Position numbers and translations under genes: made by a program. The notes below the pieces were generated by a model. That model was not told the origin of the DNA. It saw nothing but the letters and a program-made list of their open reading frames with translations, and searched no databases. Shown piece by piece: positions 46,407 through 57,840 of a DNA stretch of 64,000 nucleotides. Positions within the stretch are counted from its first letter, which is position 1, and each line of letters opens with the position of its first letter. This DNA comes from Apoderus coryli (taxonomy: Eukaryota; Arthropoda; Insecta; Coleoptera; Attelabidae), in NCBI GenBank assembly GCA_911728435.2, contig OU452202.1, forward strand, positions 25,461,135 to 25,525,134, read 5' to 3'.

Positions 46407-46498
46407 GTTGGAAGATCGAGCATTTTGGGAGCTGGTGAATTTTTTTTGCAAGCCGAAGATACGCAAATTGCAATTTTCATTCATCATAACATTTATCG
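46407..46498 (+). CDS. chico: Insulin receptor substrate, second visible PTB-domain exon
   Basis: Thirty codons plus CG follow the acceptor TTTTTTCTAG, and the donor is GTAAGT at 46499. The product VGRSSILGAGEFFLQAEDTQ followed by IAIFIHHNIY matches the end of the IRS PTB domain (E-V-GRS-x-x-x-G-x-GEF-x-x-Q-x-x-D, then the C-terminal helix). The last residues of the helix must be coded by the next exon. No tyrosine-rich tail (YxxM motifs) is visible in the remaining 17.5 kb. Confidence 0.9.
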
Positions 46499-46739
46499 GT
46501 AAGTGTATTTTGTAATTTTGGTCATTTTGGTACGAAAGAAACTGTTGAGGATTTATTTTGCACGTATTTTTGAAAGAAGAAACTAAGGGGCAACATTTTC
46601 ATCATTTATTGCAAAAGTTTGATAATTTATTTCATTTTCTCGAATGTAGTTATGTTCGACATGTTAATTTAATTATTTTGTAATTTTGTAAAGATCCTCT
46701 CGTTAATCGGTAACTTAGGATACAATTGGTTAAATTTAT

Positions 46740-47612
46740 TTGCAAGAATCACATTGTTCGTGTAAAATAAATAATTTCATAAGAATATTCCATAGATTTA
46801 AACGCTCCAAAGCTGTACTAACAGTACAATATTTAAAAACATTATACTACGCTCTTGTAGAATCCAGAATAAATTATGGGATTTTGGCATGTGGGAGTGC
46901 AGTGGTTGCCCTTATAAAAATTGGAAACTGCACAAAAATATATTTTAAAAATCATACTTAAAAAAAGCCGACTATACCCAACAAGGCAACTTTTTTCTGA
47001 AGCAGGAGTGTTTGATATTAGGAAGCTTTTTTTCCTTTCGGCTGTCCTTCACCAACACAGAACCAAACATTTGCTGGAGCCAATTCAGCATGACTATCAT
47101 ACACGAACTAGACAGGATTCATACAGAACTCCTTTCTCGTCTAAATCAATAGGTTAGAGACACTATATGTATTTGGCCCCACGGTTTTACAATCTCTTAT
47201 CTCCGGAAGTCAGATCCAAGCCCGCTTTGAAGAGTTTTAAGGCATCTGTAAAGAAATACATGCGTGGCAAGCCTCGAAAAGAGTTTCAGACTCTTATCGG
47301 TTTTCTCTGATTCTGTGAATCATATTGGGATTTTTTTTCTTTTTTTCTTTGTATACTCAAGTCATTTCAGTCTTTTTCGTTGTGTTTTTTATTAAGGTGT
47401 ATTAGAAGCCAGATGTGGTGGTACTGCGGCCTGGTAGATATGTTAAGCTCACGGACAATCTTTATAAAGATTTTGTGAGTTAGACATGTTTATTTTGCTG
47501 ATTAATTTAACATTGTTATTGTACCTAGTAAATTTTGTTGTTAACCGTTTTGAGGGCTTTACTGTAATATTGTTATAATTGTTTTATTTTGGCAAAATAA
47601 ACGTTATTATTA
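46740..47612 (+). mobile_element. LINE C-terminal fragment with 3' UTR
   Basis: The frames read YLKTLYYALVESRINYGILA, KSRLYPTRQLFSEAGVFDIR, and after a stop MYLAPRFYNLLSPEVRSKPA and KKYMRGKPRKEFQTLIGF. This is the thumb-to-tail region of a LINE polyprotein. A 3' UTR follows and ends in ATAAACGTTATTATTATTAT at about 47600. Frameshifted and 5'-truncated. Confidence 0.78.
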
Positions 47613-47837
47613 TTATATCAGTTGATCACGAAAACATCATTTGGTATTACTAGTACTTTTTTTAAAAAAAGAAACCATTGTTCTTATAAGTTCAGCGCTG
47701 ACGAAGAAAATAAAACTTTTCTAAAGCTTGGCATAGGAAAAAAGAGTTTTTTTACACTACACCACAAGATTAGCCTATACCCCAATACTTTGAACATAGT
47801 TGATAATCAACCAATAGGCTACGAATTTATAAATAAA

Positions 47838-47910
47838 AATTCAAATTCTTTATTCAGCCATCACAAATACAAATATTGTACAATTGGCAAGTCAAAAGCA
47901 AAAGATATAT
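47838..47910 (-). mobile_element. LINE 3' end
   Basis: On the minus strand this matches 26040-26132: GACTTGCCAATTGTACAAT, then GTATTTGTGATGGCTGAATA, then AAGAATTTGAATT. Only the terminal tens of bases of the 3' UTR are recognisable. Confidence 0.45.
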
Positions 47911-48591
47911 ACAAATGAACAAAAAATACAGACAAAAGCAACACATACATGTAAAAAATATTCAATAAATTACAATAAATAAATAACAAATTTAAAAAAT
48001 TACACAGATATCACAGGCGAACACATGACTCGGTAAATTCCTGCAGAGTGTAGAATGTTCATTCATTTCGCATTTATTGCAATCAAAATGCAATAAATAA
48101 TACAAAATCTAAAAAAAACTATATTTTCAATATAGCTATGCCCTTGTAGAGGATAATATTAATTAATTAAATTCTGATTTTATATAACGTCACCTGCTGC
48201 ATAAATAATAATAAGAATAATAATAGGTAAATAACATTATTATTGCGTAACTCAAGTATTTGTCACATTTTATCAAATTCTAGATAACATTTCTCATATC
48301 TACATAACAGACCTTGTTTTTCGCATTGCTGTTCGCTTCGCTCATTCTGCAAACCATCACACACACTTAATGACATAGATGAAGCGGCCAGTCGAGCTAC
48401 CTTGGATTTGTTATACCCAGAAGTTCAATATAAGATTGACGTTTTCTTCCAACATTTGATATTTTAATTGAAGACTAGTTCTTCAAAGTGGTGTCTTAAA
48501 GTATCCTTTTTAAGGTTGCGTTTGTAGAAAAATGATTTTTTTACTATAAATCTGACTTGTAGTAATGAAAACGAACCATATAGAGCATTAG
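47911..48591. other. No recognisable gene
   Basis: AT-rich intronic sequence preceding the inverted-repeat element. Confidence 0.4.
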
Positions 48592-49923
48592 CAGAGAACA
48601 ACTAAGGGAGAGAATATAATCTCTGTCTTGCCGCCTTTGATCTCATTCAGTCCGTGGCCGCCATGTTGAAAGAGTAAAAAACAGGGTCGTATTTAAATTT
48701 TGTTGAAATAATCGTGCAGGTCGGTACTTGAGGTGTTTGAGATGCTTGCAGTGTGGATTGAATGCATGGAATACTTTAGGTAATGTTGGTAATTATAATA
48801 GACAAATCTCCTAACTAGTGGGTTTGCCAGAACATATTAGTTCTAATAATACTATGATAATCTTCAGCAAAAAATCTACTAAATTTATTAAAGAAATATT
48901 TTAAACTATTGCGGGGTTAGGCGTGTATATAATTACTGTTATTATCGGGATATTTTACCTGCTATTGTAAGAACTCTTTTGTATTTGTCATTAGTAGGAA
49001 CCTAGGTAGGTGCAATGCAGGTGTGCATCAAGGGGTGAACAGAAGCTAAAAACTTATATTTTTCTATAACGTTTTTATTATAATAAGTTTATTTTTTTTT
49101 GTTCGTATACTAATTTTTAGCGTATAAAATAACCTTATTCTGAAATATAAGCTTACGATATAAGTGTAGGAAATTCTGAACATGGGTGTACATATGCAAT
49201 ATCTTTACTAAGGCAAATAAGTTTTTTCAAAATATTTGTGTAGGTTCACACATTTTCAAAATTAGTTTGAAATATAACTTCCAAACGGGATGTATATAAA
49301 GCAAAATCAGGATCTGGCATCATTAATACACCAAAATTATTTAATCCTGTCTTCAAAATGAGCAGCACACAATCTGTAGCTACTCAAATTTTTACTAGCT
49401 CTAAGATCCTCACGGCCCGAACAAACCATCCAAATTTCAGCTCTATAGAACATAAAACACTGGGTATTATACCATAAAATACAACTACGCATAATATAAG
49501 ATTACAAGAGGAATTCCATTTCAAAAATAAGACAATATACCACATCACTATTAAAATAAAATACAATAAGTTAATCGAAACAAAACTTATTACCTTGCTT
49601 GATCTTTTGGAAACGTGAAAAACGATAAGTTACAGTTATAACTCTTGTTGGCACAGCCTTTCGCTGAACACACTTAGGTTTATTCATGTTAACGGAAAAA
49701 CGATAAGAATGTAAATTTCGCAGTCACACAATATCTCACTTGCAATCGAAAATCTCAGATTAACGCTGCCACTGAATATCCGTTCGCTCGCAACGCTAAA
49801 CTAGACTAACTTCCGTGTTGCGCCTCTGTCTCTCATTACGTCATCGAATCACTCTGCGCGAATGAGATGCGCAAACTAGCCGCGCCCACCAGACTTTATA
49901 TTCTCTCCCTTAGTTGTTCTCTG
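48592..49923. mobile_element. Non-autonomous DNA transposon, hAT-like ends
   Basis: The termini CAGAGAACAACTAAGGGAGA (48592) and its complement ending at 49923 are perfect inverted repeats of about 28 bp. They are flanked by the 7-bp direct repeat GCATTAG (48585-48591 and 49924-49930). The CAGAG start fits the hAT terminal consensus, although hAT elements usually make 8-bp duplications. The 1.33-kb interior has no recognisable transposase. Confidence 0.75.
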
Positions 49924-51384
49924 GCATTAGTTCATACCAAACCCTCATAAACATTCTTTGACACTTTTAGACACGGATTTTTGTCAACATCCGGTATAAT
50001 ATGGAAAGTAGGTACCTGAAAGCATTAGGTACACTATATTATAATGATGTGTTTGTGTATAAAATAAATAAATAAACACTTAGATATATGCAGACCTATC
50101 AAATCGAACGCCAAGGTTGTTATTTCGAATATATGTTTGTTAATCCTTTTCGTATTTTATCTGACGAGTATAAAATTTATGCGTCTAGACAAGATTGAAT
50201 TGTTCGACGTGAATTTTACACTGCCACTTACTATATAGGATGTATAATCAGACAAAATATAAGTGTTCTCTCTATACCTTTGATACTACAGATGATATAG
50301 ATCTATCGTTTCAAAAAAATAATAATAATTTTTAAACAAAATCCGAGAGGCCGTTTTGAAGCAGAAGGTCGAAGAAATCGTTGGACTATCCGGTACAACC
50401 GTTTTTAAGATTCTGCATGATCAAAAGTTGTCATGACAAACGTCAGTGCGAAAACAACAGCGTAGCACCGGGATAGAAGGATAACATTGGTGCCGTGGTT
50501 TGCTTTGCCGACTGCAGCTGCAAGCAGTAACGAATTTCAAATTCTTCAGGTTTTTTTTAATGATTAATCAATCAAACACATTAATTGATGGATCTGAGAA
50601 GTGAACAGAAAAATAATAGTTAATTTTGTATTTCCCCCTATTCCGCGCCCCCCTCGTAGTTGAAAATCGTAGAAATATATTCACACAATAAAAAAAACTG
50701 CTTAATACTACGATTTGCGTCATTTAAGATCCAGGAATTGCTGGTTTTTATTCGTCCGTGACTCCTGTTGAAAATCTGAGAAAGCACATTCGGAACACGT
50801 GCCACATTTATGAAATAAAAAACGATTTTCTTTTTATATTAAATAGCGGATTATAATATTTTATAAAAATTTACATTTAGTTTACAACAACAGTATTTGG
50901 CAAATGTGACGACCTCCAAAATTATTTATTCGATAAGAATTATAATAACAACAGTATAAATATATATGTTACGTCCAATTTCCTGATTTATATGAAAATA
51001 TTTGGTAGTAGACTCTGGTGCACAAAAACGGCACTTCTTGATCCTCAACTTCTTTATTCATGTTTTCGTCCGATTTTGAGTTTTCCCATACTAGAGCTGG
51101 ATTTATTTATTTAACTCTAAAATTCCCCTAAAGAAGTTACGTTCTGAGTTTCTTTAGACTGTACAAGTGTTTTAACTAACGCTGTCGTATTTTGCTAATA
51201 AGCAACTAATAAAATTTAAAGAATATATCAAATACAAAGACACAGATATAACGGTGACCAAGTCTGCCTTCGAGAACCATTTACTGGAAGAAGGACACTG
51301 TCTCCAGATACTCAAAAAATTTTATACGTCTCTCTCTCTCTCGGTGCCATCTCCGTGACGAAGATTGGCGATCATCATGGCCAT
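49924..51384. other. No firm gene; possible helix-turn-helix relic
   Basis: Mostly AT-rich. At about 50335-50480 (+) the translation KQKVEEIVGLSGTTVFKILH resembles a helix-turn-helix of a Tc1/mariner-type or related transposase, but the segment is under 50 codons and isolated. Confidence 0.35.
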
Positions 51385-51816
51385 TCATATTTTCGATGCA
51401 GCTGCCCTAAAAAGCTCTATCGAGGAACATCCAAACCACTCCCTCAAGTTTCTCAACCAGGATATCCTTCTTCTACCCACGCTTCTTGTACCTTGGATCC
51501 TTCCCTGCATTATCAATTGAAGTAAGGCATATCTTGGTCCACGAGTCACATGGCCCAGATACTGCAGTTTTCTCCTTTTAATTGTTATTAATAACTCTCT
51601 TTCTATGTTTAGTCGTTCAAGTATTTCTAAGTTAGTTATCCGATCGACCCATGACACCTTCAGTACTCTTCTGTACACCCACATTTCAAAAGCTTCTAGT
51701 CTTTTGGTTATTTCTGCGTTCAAAGTCCATGCCTCGACACCGTAAAGCAGAGTGGCAAAAACATAACATCTAACTAGTCTCAGTCTCAGTTTTAGGCTTA
51801 GACCTCTATTGTTCAA
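51385..51816 (-). mobile_element. LINE C-terminal domain (RTE-like family)
   Basis: A 143-codon minus-strand frame contains LRLRLVRCYVFATLLYGVEA, WTLNAEITKRLEAFEMWVYR and LKVSWVDRITNLEILERLN, ending with QYLGHVTRGPRYALLQLIMQ and GRRRISWLRNLREWFG. This is the conserved post-RT region of insect endonuclease-reverse transcriptase proteins. The RT palm itself is absent and the frame is open throughout, so the fragment may be fairly young. Confidence 0.85.
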
Positions 51817-51904
51817 CCTTTTAGAGACAATGGAGATCTCAAAAGTAAAAAAAAGCCGAACGATGCTTTATATTATTTGTGTTTTTCGACCTTCTGCTTA
51901 TAGA

Positions 51905-51938
51905 TCTGATGATGCCCAATTGAGGGTGAAACTGTAAA
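51905..51938 (+). ncRNA. Hammerhead-like motif, stem I weak
   Basis: CUGAUGA (51906-51912) is followed by one U, then stem II GCCC/GGGU with loop AAUUGA, GAAAC (51928-51932) and UGUA. The core and stem II are intact, including the same extra nucleotide as in the other copies, but stem I has only one or two pairs. Downstream TTTGTTGAGGTTGCGACTTA resembles the pseudo-LTR tails elsewhere. Confidence 0.5.
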
Positions 51939-52649
51939 CCAATTTAAATAAAATTTGTTGAGGTTGCGACTTACTGTTTCAATTGAAATTATAACGACTA
52001 TAGGTACATGAAAAAGTGATTTAATTTCACATATTTTTTATCAATTTTAAGACAGTGTTTTGCGTGTACTTGAGTGTAATTACTTCAGTTAAAGTCATAT
52101 CTAAAAGTGACTCCTAATTGTGTTTACAACAGAAGTTTCTCATATTTCTACCGCCCACCATAACCTGATGCAGCGTATTCAGGTTCAGATAGTCAGCCGG
52201 TAAACAAATTACATTTTAACGAACCGAAGTGCAGGATATTTTTTTGTGCTGTTATTAAATTCTCAACAGAAACGAACAATGTTTTGCAAAACAGAATGTC
52301 TGTGTATTCGAATAACAAATAAATTAATCACTACTAAATTTATCCAAGAAAAACAGCTGATTATTAAGATAGAACGAGGCTGAAAATGCCAGCAAAACCA
52401 TGGTAAGTAAGTATTAATAAAAAGAGATGAGTTGAGTGTAATAAATTTTAATATAATATTTTATGGACCATAAATGCTAGCTTAGAAAGGTTTATTTCCT
52501 TTTAATATTGTTGTTATAATAGCGAATACTGGGTTCTGCAAAAGTATGGAAAATTGTACACTGTGCTTTATTCATTTGAATAATAATGGTAATTCAATAA
52601 GGCGGTATGATAAGTACTTAAGAAAAAACAAAATTTGGACAAAACTCGA
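51939..52649. other. No recognisable gene
   Basis: AT-rich sequence between a pseudo-LTR relic and a LINE fragment. Confidence 0.4.
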
Positions 52650-53175
52650 TTTTATACCGATGTTAGTGTTAAAATTTTATGTTTTATAAATAGATCTCTG
52701 CAGCTAGTTCTTGAATGCACCCTGAACAGATAGCGAATGGTTCGTTTCTGTAAAATAAAAACACTCCTGAATAGAGTTCGGTTGCATGTACCCCAAAAAG
52801 CTATAGCGTATCGAAGATGTGACTCTACCAACGAGAAATAGCAGTACGGGCAGCCGACGATCCCATAGCCAGAGCTATTATCCTCAAAGCATAACACCCT
52901 GCAGAAACTGTCTTACTTAAATGATTTACATGCTCCTCAAACTTGAGTTTTATGTATATATATATATATATGTAGTCCAAGAAATTTTACGCAATTAATA
53001 CTATGAATGGGATCCTTTTCCAAGACTAAGTCACCAAATTCAAATTTGTGGGTCTTTGATATATTAAAAGAGAGAAAATTGCAATCACACCAATCCTTTA
53101 GCTGTATCAGATCGCTTCGAATATTTTGCTTGATAACATCCACGTTTTCGTCATTCCACAAGAGTGTCGTGTCGT
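52650..53175 (-). mobile_element. LINE family F, copy 2, distal part of an interrupted element
   Basis: The minus strand starts inside the active-site box (DTTLLWNDENVD at about 53175) and reads LKDWCDCNFLSFNISKTHKF, then INCVKFLGLH. After an AT microsatellite and a frameshift it reads ESHLRYAIAFWGTCNRTLFR and SRTSCRDLFIKHKILTLTSV. It is the continuation of the RT fragment at 54772-55600, split by the LINE at 53176-54771. Confidence 0.82.
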
Positions 53176-54771
53176 GTCAAATCAAATCAAAATCTTTATT
53201 TTCCATAAACTGCAATTGCAGTGTAGAAATTGTCATACAGTATAAGTATATACACAGTACAAATACATAAACACATCTCCGCCACAATACAAATAAATAA
53301 TATACAAATGAAGGCAGTTACGATATATACAATATCCAAACATTGATACACAAAACAAACATATAAACAACAAACTTAGAAAGATCTTACAAATTTCTAC
53401 AATCAAAAAACTCACGTAGGCTATAAAAGGCGTGGGAAGTTAACATAGTTTTCAAGGTAAATTTAAATGTATTAATAGTAGATACTTCCTTTAATGCTCG
53501 AGGTAAATGGTTATGTAATTTAACCGGCAATACTAGTGGACTCTTGGCCACTAAAGATAATCTATGTCGGGGAATCCGAAAGTTAAAATTCTCACGCAAA
53601 GCATATGGTGAACCACTAAATAGTGCATAATCAGAGGGATTATTCTTCAAATACATAATACTGTTAAAAATGTACAGGCAAGGCAGGGTTAGAATGTTTA
53701 AGGCAGGAAAGAGTGTGCGACAAGAGTACATTTTAGGCTTGAACAACATTGTTCTGACTATACGCTTCTGCATCAAAAAAACCTCATGTGCTCGAGGAGA
53801 ATTAGCCCAACAAATATTAGCATAATTTATATATGAATGAACGTATGCAAAATAATAATTCTTTAATAAAGTGAAACTAATTTCAGACCGCAGGCGCCAT
53901 ATCACAAAACAATAGACGGATAACTTCTTCAGAACATGATCCACCTGGTGTGACCAAGTGAGCTGGGGGTCCAGGTAGACGCCCAGGTACTTGGCCACAT
54001 TACTCTGTTCAATAGCTTTATTGTTAATACGAACTAAAAGACTTTTATTGAGATCCCGTGTTGAGAAGACCAATAACTCGGTTTTATCTTGATTTAAAAT
54101 TAAATTATTTTGACTGCAATCTTGCATCCCAATGACAAGCTTATGCGAATTCCTACTCAACTCACCAAAGTCGTGGCTTGAAGCTAAGGCCGCCGCATCA
54201 TCGGCAAACAGGACCATAAAATTTCCAGCAAAATAGGGGAAAATGTCCTGAATAAAACCTATAAAAAGCAAGGGACCCAACAAACTGTCCTGAGGCACTC
54301 CAGTGCTAGTAAACCTGGAGTCAGATTTATATAATCTTGATCGCTCCCTAAGGGCTGTCACTTGTTCTCGAGCTGTTAAAAAAGACCGAAGGCAATCAAG
54401 AGGTATCCCACGAACCCGAACGGTATAATATTTTTCCAAAAGCAAATTTATGTCAACAACATCGAAGGCCCGTTGAAGATCGTAAAATAAACATGCTGTC
54501 TCTCTCTTACATTCCATATTCAAAAGAATTTCCTTATATCAAGTCATGACTGCATGCTGCGTGGAAAGGCCCTTCCGAAATCCAAATTGCAAAGAATTAA
54601 AAAAATTAATTTTTTCCAAAAATGAAAGCAATCTTATCTATCTTTGAGAAAACAGACAATAATGCTATTCCACGGTAGTTTTTTATCTCGTGGATATCAT
54701 TTCTCTTATGAAGAGGAATAATCACCGATCCCTTAAGAGATTCAGGAAAGCAGCCTGAGCTAAATGACAGA
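53176..54771 (-). mobile_element. LINE inserted into another LINE; longest intact RT frame in the window
   Basis: A 378-codon frame (54523-53387) starts in the fingers/palm region. It has STGVPQDSLLGPLLFIGFIQ (Asp replaces the usual Gly of PQG), FMVLFADDAA with both catalytic Asp residues near residues 106-109, NVAKYLGVYLDPQLTWSHQV, and a complete tail ending REFFDCRNL. Upstream, FPESLKGSVIIPLHKRNDIH and QFGFRKGLSTQHAVMT belong to the same element but are separated by a frameshift and a stop near 54540. The 3' UTR ends near 53178 in repeated CAAAT. The element is 5'-truncated, so it lacks the endonuclease. Confidence 0.88.
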
Positions 54772-55600
54772 CCCAAAACCGAACCCTGTGGAACTCCACA
54801 ATCCATCGGCCTGAAAGAAGACACAGCCGCATTGACCCTCACACACTGACTACTGTTGCTAAGGTACGACTTAAACCATGCCAGTGGAACCCCCCGAATT
54901 CCGTAGTGCTGTATCTTGTTAATTAGGATGTTATGACTTACACAGTCGAATGCTTTGGAGAAATTACAGAAAATTGATGCTGTAAAGTGGAGATTGTTCA
55001 AGTTGGAGTAAACATTGTTGAAGACGGAGAATATAACATCATTAGTGTATTTATTTGCTAAAAATCCAAATTGGTGGCTAGTTAATACTTCAAATTTGTG
55101 CAGAAATGATAGAAGTTCCTTTTAACCAGTGTTTCAATGATCTTGGATAGAGTAGATAGAAGTGCAATTGGACGATAGTTTGAAGCTGGATCCTTATCGC
55201 CGCCCTTGTGCAGAGGAATAATTATAGATGTCTTAAGGCATTGTGGAAAAATTCCATTTTGGAATGACTTGTTAATTAAATCTGTGAAAAGGATTAATGT
55301 ACATTCCGGTAGATTACAACATTTTCAAAGTGATTCCATCAGTTCCCTTGTTTTTGATGTCTTTAATTGTACAGCAAAGCTCTGGAGCTGCAACGGGTGT
55401 TAGGAAGAAACTATGTATATTCTCATTGGTATTTGAAAGATATGAGAGCGAATCCTGGGAGGGGACTATATTATTCATTAAATTAAAGATCTCAGGTGAA
55501 GTGGAGATTATACTGGACGGAGAAGCCCTATTTCTCAGATCATTGACGATAGACCATGGTTTCTTTAGCAATATTATCGCTTCTAGCTAACCGGTTGTTA
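54772..55600 (-). mobile_element. LINE family F, copy 2, proximal part
   Basis: The minus strand codes the linker and fingers: KKPWSIVNDLRNRASPSSII, IKDIKNKGTDGITLKML, KSFQNGIFPQCLKTSIIIPL. It continues to TASIFCNFSKAFDCVSHNIL and MDCGVPQGSVLG at about 54772, where the inserted LINE begins. About 20 residues between VLG and the active-site box are missing at the junction, so the insertion probably deleted some target. The 37769-37921 fragment is nearly identical to part of it. Confidence 0.82.
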
Positions 55601-56424
55601 TAATATATGTTTTTAGCAGCTTTATAGCTTTATGATAAATTTTTCTGTAGAGTTTAACGTAATCATGAAAATACAACAAACTACATATGCAAGAAAGTTG
55701 TTGAAATTGAATTTTACATAATTAATAAATAACCATTAAATTTTATTAACTCGTTGGTATGAAATTACATTATTTTTTATGAGAATGTCTCTAGTGAGAA
55801 TTTTCTTGAAAACAATAATGTGTAAACCATTCTTAAATAATTATCTTTGAACCAACTAGCCTCATGATTCGCTATAATCACTACTTGTGTACCTACCTAC
55901 GAGTACTAAGTACCACAAAATTAAATTTTTATTAGGTACACCTAATACGCACTCAATAAATAATAAATAACAACTGTTGTTATTGATATATGCAGCTGCG
56001 TTCTCTGAATATTATTATCTATAATTAAATTTGACACTTTTTCAAAACAAACAATAATATTTTAATGAGGGTCACTTATTAAATTGTGTGCTATTCACGA
56101 GGTTTGTTCAAAAGAAAAAAGGTGACTTTATTTTTCTCGAAATATATTTATTATAAAGTAATTTGCGTCAGCGGTTTTTCCAGGCCTTGAAACACTTTGG
56201 ATACGTGATTTTCCAGCAATGCGGTCTTTTATTTCGTCCATTTTGGCAAAACGTCGGCTTATCTAGAGATTGTAGATTGTTTTATCGGAGTGTTTTAGGC
56301 GGTTTGGCCTCCCCTCACTTCGACCTGCAGAAGATCTTTTGTGAATTGCCCAGCTGTCCCACACTTTTCATGAAGTTGATGATTTCTCTGGGGGCTAAAT
56401 TCCTTGCCTCGTCGGATGATAGGG
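55601..56424. other. No recognisable gene
   Basis: AT-rich sequence; the part from about 56160 is probably 3' UTR of the minus-strand RNase H LINE that follows. Confidence 0.4.
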
Positions 56425-57112
56425 TCACCCCTCCAAGGTGTTGAGCTTTTTGCAGAAAAGTGCCATGCATTCACAGAGCACGTGTTTTGTTGTCTCTGTT
56501 GCGTCTTCGCAAAACCAACAAGTGTCGTCCTCGGTTAGGCCCATCTTATTGAGATGGTACTTCACTGGGTGGTATCCCGTAAAAAGGCCTGTAATTCGGC
56601 TTAGGTCGCTTCTCTCCAGTTGGATAAGCTTCCCTGCGTTGGCCTCTGAAGATTTGATAAACCTTTTTGATTGTCTTAGGCCTGGAGTGTTTCTCCAGTA
56701 GGACTTAAGTTGTTCCTTTTCCCATCTTCGAAGTTCTTCCATCATATGGCTTTTTGGAAAGCCAAAGATGGATTCCGGGCCGCAAAACGGAGCGTTTGCG
56801 CCCTCTTTTGCAAGTTGGTCCGCCGCTTCGTTGAGCTGCCAGTTGCTTTAGGGTCTGTTTGCATTCCCATGCTAGCTTTGACGTGAAGGTGTAAGACCTC
56901 AGTGCTTTTAACGCAGCGTGACTGTCTGACATAATATTGATCTGCCGTTCCGGGATGCCTCTCTGCGGGCATTCTTGAGCACAACGATTAATAGCGTTGA
57001 TCTCTGCTTGGAATATAGTGGGACTTTTCCCGAGAGATTCAGAGAGCCTGCAATTAGGCCCGTATACTCCCATGCCTGTGTTCCCTTCTATTCCTTTTGA
57101 ACCGTCCGTACT
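56425..57112 (-). mobile_element. LINE C-terminus with RNase H and zinc-knuckle domains
   Basis: From 57112 the minus strand gives STDGSKGIEGNTGMGVYGPN, FQAEINAINRCAQECPQRGI and INIMSDSHAALKAL, with the catalytic Asp, Glu and Asp positions of RNase H present. After frameshifts it continues with ELRRWEKEQLKSYWRNTPGL, LSRITGLFTGYHPVKYHLNK and CWFCEDATETTKHVLCEC, a CCHC knuckle. It is related to the broken copies at 43010-44152. The 5' part stops abruptly at 57112 against an unrelated open frame. Confidence 0.88.
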
Positions 57113-57665
57113 ATAAACCAAACCTTGTTCCACAAAAATTGCAACCCACTTCGCTTCCAACATGGGCTGAACCAATTTTTGGCAAATGAAAATCCCCCTT
57201 TGAATTTGTAGAATCTTTCAAAATATCCTTACAAGCATCAGCACAAATCTCATGATTCGCAGAAATCGGAGGCAAGCCCGTTAAATTCCTATTCACCACA
57301 TTCTTTTTCTTCAGAAAATACCTCTCAATCTTGGGCAAACGATCTTTATCAATCTCCAATAACCTTCGACATTGATATAAAGATAATTCAACAGTTTCTT
57401 CATAACTAGAACTTTTATTCCCATCAAACTCATTAATTTTCTCTAACACTCCAAAAGTACGGGGCGTATATTCTTCAGAAATTATTGAAGAAATGGTTTC
57501 AGCAGTAAACGGTCTCCGAGAATCTACTGAAGAATTTTGTCCATCAGCATCACCAATTTCTTCAAAGATATCTACAGAATCATTAACTCGTCTTGATCTC
57601 CCCTCAAATTTAAATTGCCCAGAAAAGTTCTTGGCTAGCAAGTCAAGCATCAAAAAATCGCCCAC
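57111..57665 (-). CDS. Unrecognised open reading frame, 184 codons
   Basis: I do not recognise this protein. The minus-strand frame from ATG 57665 is hydrophilic and charged (SRRVNDSVDIFEEIGDADG, EETVELSLYQCRRLLEIDKD, RLPKIERYFLKKKNVVNR). It ends with CNFCGTRFGL and a stop exactly at the junction with the RNase H LINE fragment. Such length is unusual in AT-rich non-coding DNA, where stops fall every dozen or so codons, so it is probably a real coding fragment captured next to LINE DNA. It could be a host gene exon, a transposon accessory ORF or a LINE ORF1 piece. The first codons overlap the decayed LINE tail at 57670-57840. Confidence 0.4.
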   Translation of the reverse strand: MGDFLMLDLLAKNFSGQFKFEGRSRRVNDSVDIFEEIGDADGQNSSVDSRRPFTAETISSIISEEYTPRTFGVLEKINEFDGNKSSSYEETVELSLYQCRRLLEIDKDRLPKIERYFLKKKNVVNRNLTGLPPISANHEICADACKDILKDSTNSKGDFHLPKIGSAHVGSEVGCNFCGTRFGL

Positions 57666-57669
57666 AGAC

Positions 57670-57840
57670 TGGAGAGGTATGCCAACAAGAAAGTTGAGTT
57701 TACCCTCTTTTCAAATTGTTTTTATGACAAATTTCTAATTGCTTGGGGCAAATTGTTATAGAAAATAGGGTCATAATAATTCTTGCTATAACTACTATGT
57801 TTAATTCTTGAAAACTCTTTATGTAGCACCTGGATTTTTT
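57670..57840 (-). mobile_element. LINE extreme C-terminal fragment
   Basis: The minus strand reads KHSSYSKNYYDPIFYNNLPQ, AIRNLS, a stop, then KQFEKRVNSTFLLAYLSSLW. This is the FYN-x-LP-x-IR...FK-x-R-V pattern at the end of Jockey/CR1-type polyproteins. Only the terminal 50 or so residues remain. Confidence 0.65.
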
